NCBI GenBank assembly: GCA_021234155.1
Contig: JAJEKV010000132.1
Location: 250,001-314,000, forward strand
Source: Isoetes taiwanensis
Lineage: Eukaryota > Streptophyta > Lycopodiopsida > Isoetales > Isoetaceae
DNA: 64,000 nucleotides
Direction of reading: 5' to 3'
The notes under the pieces are model-generated. The model was not told the DNA's origin. It saw only the letters and a program-made list of their open reading frames with translations, and made no database searches. Shown here one piece after another: positions 30,600 through 42,299 of the stretch. The translations under genes were made by a program, and so were the position numbers. The first letter of the stretch is position 1. Each line of letters opens with the position of its first letter.

Positions 30600-33360
30600 A
30601 ATGATATCATAGCCTTCTTCCTGACATCCTGAGGTATTGTAATTCTCGCATTTCTATTTTGGAATAGTGTTTGGAGTCCATGAGTACAAAACACTTTCAT
30701 AGTCTAGCCAAAGATCAGGATCACTTTCAGTTTCTCCTCCATTTCTTTGTCCAACAATCGAGTACCTTTCTTTATCCGACACGTTGGTCAACTCGATGCA
30801 CTTTGGACACCACCATTCCACCCGCACATGGTTGAAGTTAATATTACCTTCTTCTTTGCAAATATCGAGATAGTGAACCCCAACCCTTTGGATATGTATC
30901 TAAATCTGGCGGCTTTACTACCACAAATTGGTGGCATTCCAAGTCGGTGGAAGGTTCATAAGCATCCATGCCTAGAAACTTTGGCCTATTGTTCTTAGGA
31001 CCAACATAGTGTTTGTCGGAAGGAGGAGGAGCATATTGCTTGCGAATGCTACTTTACGGTGTCATCAAAATCCTCAAAGACACCGCTAAGGTCTTCCACC
31101 TAGTTTTAGGCAACCACCCTTCTTTCAATTCATCGAGGATGTGTCTATCTCCCCAACGGGTTAATCACCTTCTTCGGTAAGCCACCAAGGCACGGTTGGT
31201 GTCATCCGGATTGGTTTGCCAATGCTTTATATAGTCTTGGATTCCTTCCTTAGTCAATCCCAATTGCTTCACTTCTTCAGTGGGTTTTAAAGCTTTTGGT
31301 TGACCTAGAGGTATCATAGGCTTGCCATTCTCATCTCTACGCCATATTTCCTCCCCTCCTCTCCACTCATCCTCTCGAAGGTCTCATCTTCCATTGGAAG
31401 ATTGGAATCCCATCTCTCACCCAAAAAGTGAACCGCAGAGGCACGGAATGACCTTCAAGATCCAATGTATAACCATCCACAAAGCTCTTCCAATCGGGCA
31501 CTTCTTCTATGAGAGAAGCTATAGGGTTTGGAGTAGTGCATTCATGCAAGATTTCCATTAGCCTAGGAAAGTTGGTCCTTTGTTTTGCTGCAAAGTATAC
31601 AACTATATTTGCCAAATAATGCATCCACATCCTCATGGGTATGCGGGGCATAAGAAACCCTAAATTAACTCTTTCAAATATCCCCACAACTGTTAAGTAG
31701 GATAGGAAAGAAAACATCCACTGTTCTTATTTTGGCCAAAGCACAATTATCAAGTTGCAAGAGAAACCTTTTGGGTAGATCTTGAGGTTTAGCACGTGAA
31801 GTTGAAGCTCCAACATGTTCATTAGACCCATGCTTCCTAAACCTTGCCTTCTTGAACTTTTCAATATTGTTAGGGTTTCCATCTAACAATGCTCTATGTA
31901 GTGCTCGGCTAGGCTGTAAGGTCACGGAGGTGACCATTGTATCCATTTTCATAGTTTCTCAAACACCTCATGATACTCCCAATATGAAAATCGGACCATC
32001 ACTCCACAACTCCAAACTAAAATGGCCATAGTAGGTTTGATTACGCCCATGCAAGATTGCCCCATCATTGAGATCTCAGTAAAGGGTATGATCTTCCACA
32101 TGACTTTGGTATGTACTTGAATTGTGGAAGACAAGTCTTTTTGCTGGTCCATCTTGTCATGTATAATACATAAATAGTTATTGGGTTCCAATGCAGATAA
32201 AGTCCTCCACATCCAATAACATGATCTACATGATAGTTGGTCGAGTCATATGGTCCTTCATATGCTCCCTTATCCTAGCCCTTTGACTAGGTTGCACGGG
32301 TCTTATCAAGAGTCTCCTTCAACTTAGCACATAAATTGCACTTTGCAAAGTTGTTTGAAGTTGCTATGGTGACATGATTGAAATGCTTCTTCCATAACCT
32401 ACTAAAGCTAGGTTGGGATATTGGAAGAATTCCCAATTCTCGAAGTAGGGAATTCACTTCTTCCAAAATACTCTTTTGAGTACAATGTGATGGCAACCTT
32501 TTCTCAACAATTTTGCTCTTCCCTTTTCATCCCTTCGCTTTTTGTGTGGCATAGACTCTGCATTGAAATCAATATATTTTTCAAATATCTCCGGCAGCCG
32601 GGGTCCTAGCTGTTGGTCTCAACAAACCATTATTTCCATGTAAAGCAATCCCTGTTCCCCCCTCTGCTTTTTTTTGCCAATTATGCCATGAAGAAGTTGG
32701 AATTGCATGGATACTACGCCATGCTTTTGCACATATCCATTTGCCTAGCAAAGGGTATCTTTTTCTGTTTGGGTTTCTTTCATCTTGAAGTGCATGCTCA
32801 AGATTGTGTACATGTAGGTCCTCCTCTCATCAACGGTGTACTCTTGAAAAGTGGCTCTTGCTTCCACCAATTGTTCTATTGTGAAGAATTGCATACAATC
32901 ACTCAACAACAATCTGAGCCCCTAACCTTCACCATTGTCTCACGTTTGGTGTCACTAATCAACTTGGCTCTTTTGCTAGGATAATGTCCGGCAACCGATA
33001 CTTCTCCCCTTTTGCCTAGGTTTAGAGTTCCAAGCGCCAATGGATCAATATCAAGACAATCATTGTCCCCAACAACCTCGGGCTCGGAAAAATATAATCC
33101 TCCACAAATTGAACACTACTTATAGGCCATGCCATGATGCAAGGAACCTCCAATTGCTTGACACAACCAAAACATTCCTTGTCACCCAAACCTTTACCTT
33201 TCCGGTTGTCTTCCAACATCGAAATTGCAATACCAATATTGTCTTCCCCTAGCCTTTCATCATTAATGACTTGACCCGGGATCCTGCTAGCACAATGACT
33301 CCTTGGCCTACTATTTCCTTGTTGCACTTGTGCATGATTCTCACCTTCTTGTTCCTCCAT
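30600..33360 (-). pseudogene. Decayed DUF7869-type locus
   Basis: In broken minus-strand frames this matches the locus at 46942-50127, in the same order. Shared blocks: the helix with SFSRLWKKHFNHVTIA and FAKCNLCAKLK (32287-32496), LCIIHDKMDQ (about 32160), LLQLDNCA (about 31760), LGFLM followed by a ruined GHTH box (about 31630), EEVPDWKSFVDGY (about 31490) and a C-terminal part around 30900-31300. The better copy has LQLDNASGQNKNRYVF and VGHTHDDIDALF at the key positions. The decayed copy has lost both, so it is a fossil. The N-terminal ORF (33360-33022) is open for 112 residues but matches nothing else. Confidence 0.75.
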
Positions 33361-33825
33361 TGCACCCTACTATAGAGGACTAATTGTTTTTCTTCAACAT
33401 TCTTGCTAGGAGTTGGTTTTTCATTGATATTGCTCTTTTCACCATCTTGAGTTGGAGGGGCACCATTGACCTAGGCAAATTGCACCCTTTTTAGTCAATG
33501 AGTAAGAAAAAAAATTATTACACCATAAGATAAAAAAAAAAGTAATGCATTACATTTATGGAATATGTAGAGGTAAATCAAATTTTTTAAAAGCAAGAAA
33601 TTCCTTGGAAATAGGTTTAATATAATAATAACAATGGGTAAACGAAATCATTTAAAACAAGAATTTTCATGGCAACAACAAGGAAATGACATTTATATAA
33701 ATATATCCAAATTTTAATTATCGAAAATTTGGATATATGATTCTTTAAAAAGACATATAACTAATAGGCGGAGAATTTATTATCCATAATAATATACCCT
33801 AGATAATATAGGCTGGCGGGAATTT
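33361..33825. other. AT-rich spacer
   Basis: Poly-A-rich patches near 33510-33540 and no gene; it separates the fossil above from the next block. Confidence 0.5.
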
Positions 33826-33910
33826 AAATGCGCTGGCGTGTTATTTGAGGCAATTAATTATTCACGCTAAGAGCTAATTAACCCTATATAAATCCGGGTT
33901 CACGCTCTCA
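33826..33910 (+). promoter_or_regulatory. Putative promoter copy 1 with TATA box
   Basis: ctggcgtgttatttgaggca, then aattaattattcacgct, then the TATA box ctatataaat (33884-33893), then acgctctcaa. The same modules recur in order at 34965-35052, so the duplicated sequence is a good core-promoter candidate for the ORFs that follow each copy. Confidence 0.65.
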
Positions 33911-33945
33911 AGACCATTCGTCCCAATTTTTTTTTTTCGCCCGCC

Positions 33946-34503
33946 ATGAAGCGTTCGCCTCGGGCTTCATGAAGAACCGAGGTCTCGTCAAAGAGGCGTC
34001 GGGTTGAAGAACCCCTCTCTTCCCCGGCTCATCGATTTCCTTGCCCAATTCTCCTCGATTCGATTCGAGGAGGATGATGCTGATTTTGAAGAGGAGGAGT
34101 TGAGCTCCTCTGATTCCTCTGATTCTGAAGAGGAGGAAGAGGAGGAAGAGGAGGAGTTGGAGGAAGAGGAGGAGATGTCCTCCCAAGAGCATGAAACCGC
34201 TCTGCTTCAGGGTTGGCTTGACCCTGAAACAGAGAATGAAATCTCTGAAGAAGAGGAGGAGGAGGAAGAGGAGGAGGAGGGGGAGGAAGAGGATGAGGAG
34301 GAAGGTCGAGAATTCGACCAGTTTTTAGAATGGCTGAGAGATGAGCCAGGTTTGCATGTCTGTTTTTATTTTTTTTTTCACCTTTCTTTCTTTTCTAACA
34401 CCTTTCTTTCTTCTTTGTTCCAGACGTGGAAGATCAATGATGCAGATCCCGGTGCATCTTGTAAAGCCTTCGGGCATTTTGTAAAGCCTTCGGGCATTTT
34501 GTA
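33946..34503 (+). pseudogene. Glutamate-rich acidic protein ORF, 5' frames broken
   Basis: From about 34004 the frame is open through SSIRFEEDDADFEEEE, serine runs and three long Glu blocks, then FDQFLEWLRDEPG with a likely splice donor at 34351 and acceptor at 34424 (TTCCAG). No in-frame ATG exists upstream. The two available ATGs (33946 and 33969) open other frames, one of which holds SSKRRRVEEP, a plausible nuclear signal. One or two indels probably separate the start from the acidic body. Function unknown; acidic tracts like this occur in histone- or chromatin-binding proteins, but nothing here proves it. Confidence 0.45.
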
Positions 34504-34964
34504 AAGCCATTCTTGGCATCTGTACATATCAATTTTGAATGAAATCAAATAGTTTTCTTCACAAACTTTTTCTTCAAACAGTTTTCTTCAAACAGTTTTT
34601 CTGTACATAAAAATATTTTGAATGAAATCAAACTGTTTTCTCCAAGCATTTTGTCTCCAAAGTGTTTTCTCCAAAATTTTGTCTCTGCATTTGTGTCAAC
34701 AAAGTCTCGGGAACACTATAAATCAATCACAGCAGTATAGGAAATTTTCCTATACGACCTAAAACAATTCCCCAACTCAACAAGTCATTTTTTAGCCTTG
34801 ATAATTTTGCCTTTAAAATTATTTTTAATTTAGCCTATATAAAATTTCGAAATTTTTTTTTTGAATGCAATGAATGGAATAAAATGTCATGGAGAATTTA
34901 TTGCATGAAATGCAATATTCTCCATATATACCATATACATGTCATGTCATGCGGAAGACCGCAT

Positions 34965-35052
34965 GCGCCAAAGCGTGTTAATTCAAGCAATCAATTATTC
35001 ACGCTTAACTTATTTCTAATTGTGCCTATATAAATCCATTTTACGCTCTCAA
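34965..35052 (+). promoter_or_regulatory. Putative promoter copy 2 with TATA box
   Basis: Same order as copy 1: gcgtgttaattcaagca, tcaattattcacgct, ctatataaat (35026-35035), ttttacgctctcaa. The TATA-to-TATA distance between copies is 1,142 bp. Spliced-looking sequence with GT/AG sites follows (35150-35350) but no long ORF. Confidence 0.65.
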
Positions 35053-35599
35053 AGTTCCTACATTTTCTTCCTTCCTTCATACGATTTGCGGTTTAAACCT
35101 GGCGTGTTTGGATCCGCCAGTCCGAAATCTTGGTGAGCAGATTTATATTCATCAATGTTAGATGTTTGGTTTTGGCAATTCCTAACTTACTAAAAGACTC
35201 GCCTTTTGTTCTCAGAGCATCCGAGAAAGAGGACATCGGAGACTCAGAATTAAAACCAAAAGCAGAGGACTAAGGTCTGCGAATCGAAAAGCCTCGGAAT
35301 TAAAACCACAAGCATCTATCCTCCTTCCAGCCTCAGAACTCAAGGTTAGTTTTCATTTAGTTTTAAGTATCATCTCAATGGCAGGTTTAATCCAAGAAGA
35401 CAAGCTTTTGCATTTGCTCGAGGCGAGAGGAAAGATGATGTTTATGAAAACCCGAATAGTTTTTATAAACTTCATCCGCTTTCTTTTGTTCAGTAAATTC
35501 TTGAGTTTCTCTTCCTGAATTAATCATGCTATTGCATGCAAGTTTCTATTATGAATGTGTAGTAGAAAGCATTAGAAAAATCTGAAAGATAATATTTGA

Positions 35600-35905
35600 A
35601 ACACGCTAAGCGTGTTTTAGGGTAATCTTAGCCTTCAACATGAATACACGCTCGGCGTGCATTCAGCAGGGAGGGAGAAAAAAAAAACCTGTACAGATAG
35701 ATAAGTAAATAGATAAAGGCCAGGCAATTATTTACACGCTAATTGCCTGGCCACGCCGAGCGTGTATAGTTTTTCCTATATAGCAGTTTACACGCTGAGC
35801 GTGCAAACAATTGTATCCCTACTTTCAACTTTTACGCTAAAACACGCCGGGCGTGTCTCTTAGTTTCTAAGTTTATAAATAAAGAAATATAACACGCCCG
35901 GCGTG
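35600..35905. repeat. Cluster of CACGC..GCGTG palindromes
   Basis: At least six near-perfect palindromes fall within 300 bp: acacgctaagcgtgtt, acacgctcggcgtgc, cacgccgagcgtgta, acacgctgagcgtgc, acacgccgggcgtgt and acacgcccggcgtga. The same word recurs singly at 37874, 39135-39310, 39334 and, degraded, near 41466-41590. It is the private motif of this block. Confidence 0.88.
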
Positions 35906-35979
35906 AATCGATACTTCGCTCACTTCCTATTGATAGATGCGGGTTACATTAATCACGGGTTGGTGGTGACGAAGATGGA

Positions 35980-36651
35980 TTGGAATTACATTTGGGCCAG
36001 CAATCACACAGCCCAGCTCCAGTTTCGGCTCCAATCTCCAGTCCGGTTGAACCGCAGCCGAGCACCAGTTCGGCTGGAGCACCAGTCTTGCAACCCCTGG
36101 AGTACTTGGATCAAGTAATGATGATGGCAGCAGAGCGCAGGGCAATGATAGATCTGGGCTCTGGGGCCCTTGCAATCGCACGGAGGCTCGCCCTCTTATC
36201 TAATCACCGAGAATGCGGTACATGCATTGATCGAGAGTGAATCTCGTGATCCGTCATTTCGAGATTCAAAATGAGGAGCTAGCGTTTCTTAGTGGTTAGC
36301 CTCTATGCCCGGATGCCCCAACACGAACCACTACCCAAAGCGATAACTGATGCAATGGAGATGGCTCAACCAATGGAACCACTACGCCAGCGCTATAACG
36401 ATGCATTGGAGGTTCAACCAATGGAGCAGGAGGTGGAGCAGGAGGAGGAGCAGGAGGTGGAGGTGGAGCAGGCGGGGGTGGTGGAGCTAGAGCCTGGTGT
36501 TTTTGCTGGGGTTTTACCAGAAGAATTCACTATGCCCTGCAATGGAAATGGGAGTATCGATAGCCCAGCTACTCGATGGACCGGGCTTGAAACAAGAGGT
36601 CCGGGATTTTGTCCGGGTTTATCCGGTTTATCAGATTATATACAATTGTAA
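35980..36651 (+). pseudogene. Unknown Pro/Ser then Glu/Gln-rich ORF pair (frameshifted)
   Basis: The first frame (35980-36240) is proline/serine-rich with PAPVSAPISSPVEPQPSTSS and then LEYLDQVMMMAAERRAMIDL. A shift near 36200-36240 leads to ESESRDPSFRDSK and on to 36292-36651 with MPQHEPLPKAITDAMEMAQP and a Glu/Gln/Val repeat (EQEEEQEVEVEQ). It ends at a stop 36 residues after a glycine-rich stretch. No domain recognised. Low complexity and the shift suggest a decayed regulatory-type protein. Confidence 0.35.
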
Positions 36652-36695
36652 TCTTTTTCCAATGAATACAACAAATTTTGTCTACTTCTATATTT

Positions 36696-37110
36696 CTACA
36701 ATGTAATACATGTTACATACCTTTTTAAGCGGTTTCTTGGCCATGCAACAAATGTTCCAACACTTTCTCCAACCGTATCCCCACCGGTGTCATGAGGTAA
36801 AGCTTCATCCATAGCGCAAAGATTAATCATCGGTGAATTTCGGACATACTTATCCCCGAAAGCGGAATTCCATGCCGGTTCATGGTCGGATCGATGGAGT
36901 CGATCTTGCATAATCCTACTTTCCTTTTCTGATTTGTAGTTAACATGAAACATTCATCTTCGACACTGCAGAAAATTGCTATTCAGACACCTACTATTGG
37001 AAATTAATGTTCAAGCTATTGGAATGAGATGAGTACCGTAATTCAGAGCCATTCTTGAGAAGCTGATTTGAGTCTCGAAGTTGATTTGAGAAGTCAAGGC
37101 GCTATGGAAA
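36696..37110 (-). pseudogene. Short minus-strand ORF with a VGESVGTFVAWPR box (DUF8039-like)
   Basis: The 85-residue frame contains DTVGESVGTFVAWPRNRLK. The box at 50000-50030 in the well-preserved DUF7869 locus (DNIGEAVGTFIQWPK) is clearly the same module. From memory this short domain (DUF8039-like) occurs in plant transposon-associated proteins. An AC-rich donor-like end (RYVTC) suggests an exon boundary near 36715. Nothing else of the protein was found nearby. Confidence 0.5.
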
Positions 37111-37299
37111 CTCCGGCTTCGGGAAAATTGAATTAGAAGAAAGATTAGGTTAACTACGTTTTAAAGGGATAAATTTGGCGGGATTTTAAAAACTTAATGA
37201 AAGAAGTCGGCGGACGGGTCTTCGTCATTATTATTTGTATGTGTCAAGAATATTTCGAAACTGCATTTTGTGTTTTCTTGAAATTCAAATTTCTCTATT

Positions 37300-39110
37300 T
37301 TCGCATGCAGGTAGAAAAAGCTATTTCTTCGAGCGGCTCGAAAGGCCAGATCCGGCGACTTCCGACTCTGTTACTAGGCTTACTCCGGAGATGTCTTCTA
37401 AAAGTTTAATCGAGGTCGAGGGCGGACGGGCAGAGGAAGCGGTGGAAGAGGAATCTCTAAACCCGCTCTTCTCAAGTTTCAGAGGGCGTTGATCGAATAC
37501 CACGTAATACACAGAACCCTATTCAAGGTATTTAATTTGCCACGTAATACATAATCGTGTGGAGAGTATTATGCTTGCATGAATTTGAGATATTTCCTTT
37601 CACTTAATATGCTTTGCATGAGTTTGAGTTATTATGCTTTGCATGAATTTTAAGTATTAACATCAGTTAATGCTCGATTGTCCGCTCGTAGAACATAATT
37701 TTGCTCGCTTTTATATATAGAATATAGCGGTGTTAGGCAGTTGGAGATAGCAATGTTCAATGAGGTTAAATAGTGTGAAATATGGATTCATGAAGGGTAT
37801 GTAGCTTAAAATGTGGATGCAAAATAATTTAGTTTCAAATTAACGATAGCATGGTCAATAATAGGAGATACCAACACGCCATGGCGTGATTTGTACTAAT
37901 TTAGGTTTAAATGCATGGCGTGATCTCTTGTTCTGAAAAGTACTCTAAAAAGTGCTCATCTTCATTTGCAGTGCTCAAGAGGAAGAAAACCCCTACTAAT
38001 TCGGGTTCTAATCCTGCCAAGAAAGCAAGGGCAGACGACCGACCGGATGCGGTACCATATGATCTCACCTTAGATGATGAAGGGCGATTCTTATAGCAAC
38101 CATCGACCCACTACCGAAGAGGAAATGGACGAGGGTGCCGAGTGGTACGTTGACCTTGCCAAGACAAATGGCAAGCTCGACTTAACTCTCTTCTCGAGGA
38201 AAAAGGAAGCAGACAAGATGGCCAAACAAGGGATCCTAATCTCTTGTGAGGAAGAGGATGACACCCATCGCAAATTGCTCTTGGAGATTACACGTATGGA
38301 AGAAAGATCCGCCGGACTTACTCCTTTGTAGAGCTACTACATACAAGGATACGTTCATGAAGACGGATGTGAGCGGTGAGACATGTTTTAAGTATGGTTG
38401 GCCAACCAATGTAGCGATTACGCCAATATCTATTTGCCAAGGGGTTACAATTTGTATGCGTAGAGGCATGTTCACTAAACCGACACCAAGTCACTATTTG
38501 CGCAAGCTAGGGAATTAGTCGACTTGAAAGCTTCTAAAAGGGTCCTAGATCTAGGGAAGAATGTTCAACCTGCAGGTTGTCGAAGGCATGGAGGCTTCGT
38601 TTTTTGAGAATGAACAGATGAGTGGCTGACTAGAGGCCATGAACAAGTGAATAAATACTACCGACCATTATCCATTGGGTCTTAAGGAAACTTTTGCGAT
38701 CCATGTGAAGTCCCTCATCCGTTCACCAAGCTCCATTTATGTTAGCGGGGAGATATGATCCAAAGACATGCCATGGAGATTGTTGAGCATGATTAGTAAT
38801 CCAGGTCAAATGCCTATGCCGGCCGGATGTGCTACCTTGGGATATGATCTCGAACAAGCTTCTTTGTGTGGATCGAACGCCCAGAGCTATTATCAAGTGA
38901 TGATATTAAATATGTCATCATCGACGGGCAAAGATTCCGTTGAGGCACAAAAGGCCATCATCGGGCAAAAGTAACAAACAGCCAAAAAGTGTTCTACAAT
39001 CACTATGCGTATAGGAGGTGTCGATCTTGGATGCCAATACTTCACCGCAGATTTACCGAGATTAGTGCAACTTTGAATGAAATGGGGAAGACATTTCTAT
39101 ACAAAAGGTA
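37300..39110 (+). pseudogene. Decayed multi-exon gene with an IDGQ motif
   Basis: Scattered frames appear coding: RLTPEMSSKSLIEVEGGRA (37390), KKTPTNSGSNPAKKARADDR (37990), and TTEEEMDEGAEWYVDLAKTN (38105), followed by FSRKKEADKMAKQG. A stretch near 38890-38970 reads LLSSDDIKYVIIDGQ and then, in another frame, VEAQKAIIGQK. The last resembles a DGQH-S-xEA pattern seen in ParB/sulfiredoxin-like folds, and a comparable DDL..HYYIVNGNHS lies at 54120-54170. Numerous stops and shifts mean no product. The family is not identified. Confidence 0.4.
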
Positions 39111-39129
39111 ATCAACCTGGTTTCATAAA

Positions 39130-39312
39130 TTGTATTCACGCCAGCGTGCTTTCAAATCAAACCAATTCCACGCCGGTGTTTTGAAATCAATCAATTCACG
39201 CCAGCGTGTTTTCAAGTCAACCAATTGATTTGAAAACACCGGGCTGAATTGATTGATTTGAAAAAAACCGGGCGGAATTGGTTTGATTTGAAAGCACGCC
39301 CGGCGGAATTGC
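39130..39312. repeat. Foldback of CACGCC..-bearing repeats
   Basis: Roughly 39138-39210 pairs with 39218-39309. The left arm repeats attcacgccagcgtg and ttcaaatcaa; the right arm carries the complement (ttgatttgaaa and accgggcggaatt), with the palindromic motif three times per arm. Confidence 0.75.
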
Positions 39313-39422
39313 ATTAGTAACTTTATTCATTTCACGCCCAGCGTAAATTTTTCTCTTCATCAATTCTATTCAAATCACGCGTGTTTCTATTCTATGATAT
39401 GATTCAATGTCCGTACTATTGC

Positions 39423-40330
39423 AGTCCATACGTTGAACAACCGCGCATCGCCGCCCAACAGCGATGGGTGGAATATGGCTGCCCATTGCCCACCGCAGAA
39501 GGCGGGTCAAAGTCCGAGGCATTCAAGCTCTTTGGAGCGGACTCGTCATGAGACAATTATACGTGAGAAGAAGAAGACCGCAAGAAAATCAAAGAAAAAG
39601 GTGGTGATGACATTGCAGATCCTTCCAAAGCTCATCCGGCCAGTCGGGACCAACGCACTTCGTATAAGATTGTGTTTTGTAAGGAGGCAGTATGGCTCAA
39701 GTGGAATGAATTCTGGGACGCTTATGCACAAGGGAAGCTGCCAGATACTATGGGTAGGGTGCCTCCTGTTGATGTAAGCATCTTTGACTTGAATGTGACA
39801 GAGATGAGAAAGACTCAGGGGCTAGACGACGCTGAGACCATTTGGGTTTTAGACCAGTGCTTAAAGAAGGAAGTCTTATACAAGAAGGGTGCTTTCACCA
39901 AGGATAGGATGTCCTTCGTTGAGTGCTGCAGTCATGTAAAGGATGTACGTACAATGAAGTCAGCTGTAGGAGCTGAGTTACAAAGGCTATCGGGGGATGT
40001 GGCATTATCTGAAATTGGATTCTTTGGACAAATACAAGGTCAGTAATGATGACATCAAGAAGTTTGTATTCTGGTCAAAGGACTTCCTAAAGAATTGGAA
40101 GGCTAAAAATACAAAACATAAGGAGACTCTACCCCCTAAGGTACTGGCTGAGTTGAGAAGAAAAGTGGCCCTTGTGAAGAAGATTACTGGAGAAGACGAC
40201 AGCATCGCCCAAGATTCAGTCTCCATTGGGTACAAAGGTCTCTTGCCGATTCAACTTCCGGCCTTAAAAATATATCACTCTTTGTGTTGGATGCGAGGGG
40301 TGGGAGAGGAGATATGGGCATGAACGAGGA
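39423..40330 (+). pseudogene. Unknown conserved-looking ORF, three frames
   Basis: Frame 1 (39433-39600): basic, ending IIREKKKTARKSKKK. Frame 2 (39610-40046): SYKIVFCKEAVWLKWNEFWD, PPVDVSIFDLNVTEMRKTQG, LDQCLKKEVLYKKGAFTKDR. Frame 3 (39997-40240): LDKYKVSNDDIKKFVFWSKD, then NWKAKNTKHKETLPPKVLAE. Codon-like composition is good across both shifts, so it was one gene recently. No family recognised. It lies in order after the IDGQ gene remnant. Confidence 0.45.
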
Positions 40331-40789
40331 AGGACTACTGGTAGCTTCTTTACCACCGTTGTATAGGATTGACAACCGAGAGGTCCTTCACTATTGTCAT
40401 CGTTTGTCCTTGGTGAGTCACATCTGCATGCACTATCTGCCGCTCATGATCCGAGTGCCTCAAAGTTATTAGGGAGGGATGCCTAATATATGATGTTAAG
40501 GATAATGAGCCGCGAACGAACGAAAAGATGGCACATGTGATCTTTATTATGATATCCATCTTTGTCCGACGAGGAATATGATATTGCTAAGGCCAAGGGT
40601 GACAATAGCGAAGTGCATGGGAATGTTTTCTTCTAGATGATCCGGACTTAAGAACTATATTCTTTCATACGGATCGGGATCAGTCGAGAAACAGGGATGA
40701 GTCGAAGAGGATGAGGATCGGGACCCCCTCCTAAGTGGGGAAATCAAGCACGAAGCTACAAACTAAGGAGAAGGGCCCCTTAAATAAAA

Positions 40790-41119
40790 ATGGATTTCCC
40801 CGCCTATGGTGCTTACCTCGCCGAGGCATTTGCTCCAATTGATACAACCCGCTTGGAGCTTCATGTTGAGGTTATATTGCCCGAGAGGCTCTTATGGGTG
40901 CAAGAAGATGTCCTTTGCTTTGTGAGTGATGAGCAGGCCAAAGACTTTCTTGAACCATTCCTCATGCATGTGCTTGCCAAGTCTCCTAAAGGCCCTTATG
41001 GCAACCTGAAATCATCAGCAATCAAAAGTCTCGTAGACTTGTCCAATTCGAAAGTGGGCGTTGCTCCGGAGAGGGAACTAGTAACTGCGACGATAAGGAA
41101 AGCAAGAATGAACAAATAG
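40790..41119 (+). CDS. Unknown 109-residue ORF
   Basis: Starts MDFPAYGAYLAEAFAPIDTT and continues with VILPERLLWVQEDVLCFVSD, QAKDFLEPFLMHVLAKSPKG and a lysine/arginine end. It is open and amphipathic with reasonable composition, but I recognise no domain. It probably belongs to the same decayed multi-exon gene set as 39423-40330 and may be one exon. Confidence 0.35.
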   Translation: MDFPAYGAYLAEAFAPIDTTRLELHVEVILPERLLWVQEDVLCFVSDEQAKDFLEPFLMHVLAKSPKGPYGNLKSSAIKSLVDLSNSKVGVAPERELVTATIRKARMNK

Positions 41120-41649
41120 CCGCTAAACTGGTTGCTCAAAGTAATCTTGTGATGGATGGGCGAACTTAGGGAATATCCTTGCCCACATTGCGGGGTGATG
41201 CAAGCAACAATAGAGTAGATTCACGGGTTAACAATGAAATAATTGATGTGGAAACCAAAATGAAGGCAAGGCGGCTCTAGTGATTCACAGTTTGCCAAAT
41301 CAATAGTAAAATAATGTCGGGTTGTGAAGGACGCAAATGAACTAATAGAAAATAACAATTCTAACAAATGAAGAAGACGAAGATTAAGGGTGCATGAGGG
41401 GAGAATGACGCCAATGACGCAAATAAACCGAAGATGATAGGTATGGCCTTGCCGACGAAATAGCCACGCTGCGTGATTTAATTTGTATTACCTTTGAATT
41501 AAATCGCAAAGCGTGCTTTGATTATTTTTCGTTGTCAAACTAAATCACGCCGAAGCGATTTGGTTATGACTATTTCAAATCACGCTTTGGCGGCGTTTGT
41601 ATTGTTTGTGTTATCGTATCTTGCTGACCGGATACATGTTTGATGTTTC

Positions 41650-42290
41650 AAGCTTCCATTGCGTTTTCTAAGAAGGTTGTGGTGTTCGACCTAAACGGAG
41701 TCCTTTGCAAGACTTTTTTTCGAAAAATAAAGTGGCTAGAGAACGGTTTCATCGGACACAAGTAGAATCAAACACCAAGTGGATCTATCCGCGGCGCACT
41801 TGAAGGAGATGCTAGACGAGGCATTCGGGTTATTTCGAAGTTGGTATTTGGTCATCCATGGAACTAAGGAACATCAAGGATACTTTAAAGGCAATCGGGG
41901 AAATGCGTAGAAATTGGTTGACCCTTTGGGATCGAGAACAAATGTGTGAAGTTCACTAATCCCAAGGATCCAACAGCAAGCCTATCTTCATCAAACACTT
42001 GAGTAACATGATGGGCCTAACTTGGTATCGAGAATAAGGATGATATAATCATAGTGGATGATGATGCTCTCAAATGCTTCTACAATCAAACACAGGCCCC
42101 GAATCCACCATCTTACGATCCAAAAACTTTGGGACGAGATGATTTTCTCGGGTGAAGTTTGTGTCTATTATGCATAATTTGGCTATGGGGATGACGGTGG
42201 GTGAAGTGTTAGATTCGCACTTTAACTGGATAGAACGGGTGACATGGAACCACACCTTGTTAAATACGTGGAAAAACATGGATTGATCCC
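41650..42290 (+). pseudogene. Decayed FCP1/NIF-like HAD phosphatase
   Basis: Near 41675 the frame reads KKVVVFDLNGVLCKTFFRK. This matches the first motif of FCP1-type HAD phosphatases (DLDGTL/DLNGVL). Further on, in shifted frames, VISKLVFGHPWN-like residues follow, and near 42045 DDIIIVDDDALKCFYN, which fits the last motif (IIVDDDPLKCFYN-like). Many stops intervene. Active members dephosphorylate proteins such as the RNA polymerase II tail. It is unrelated in detail to the intact phosphatase gene at 60484. Confidence 0.55.
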
Positions 42291-42299
42291 TTAATGTTT

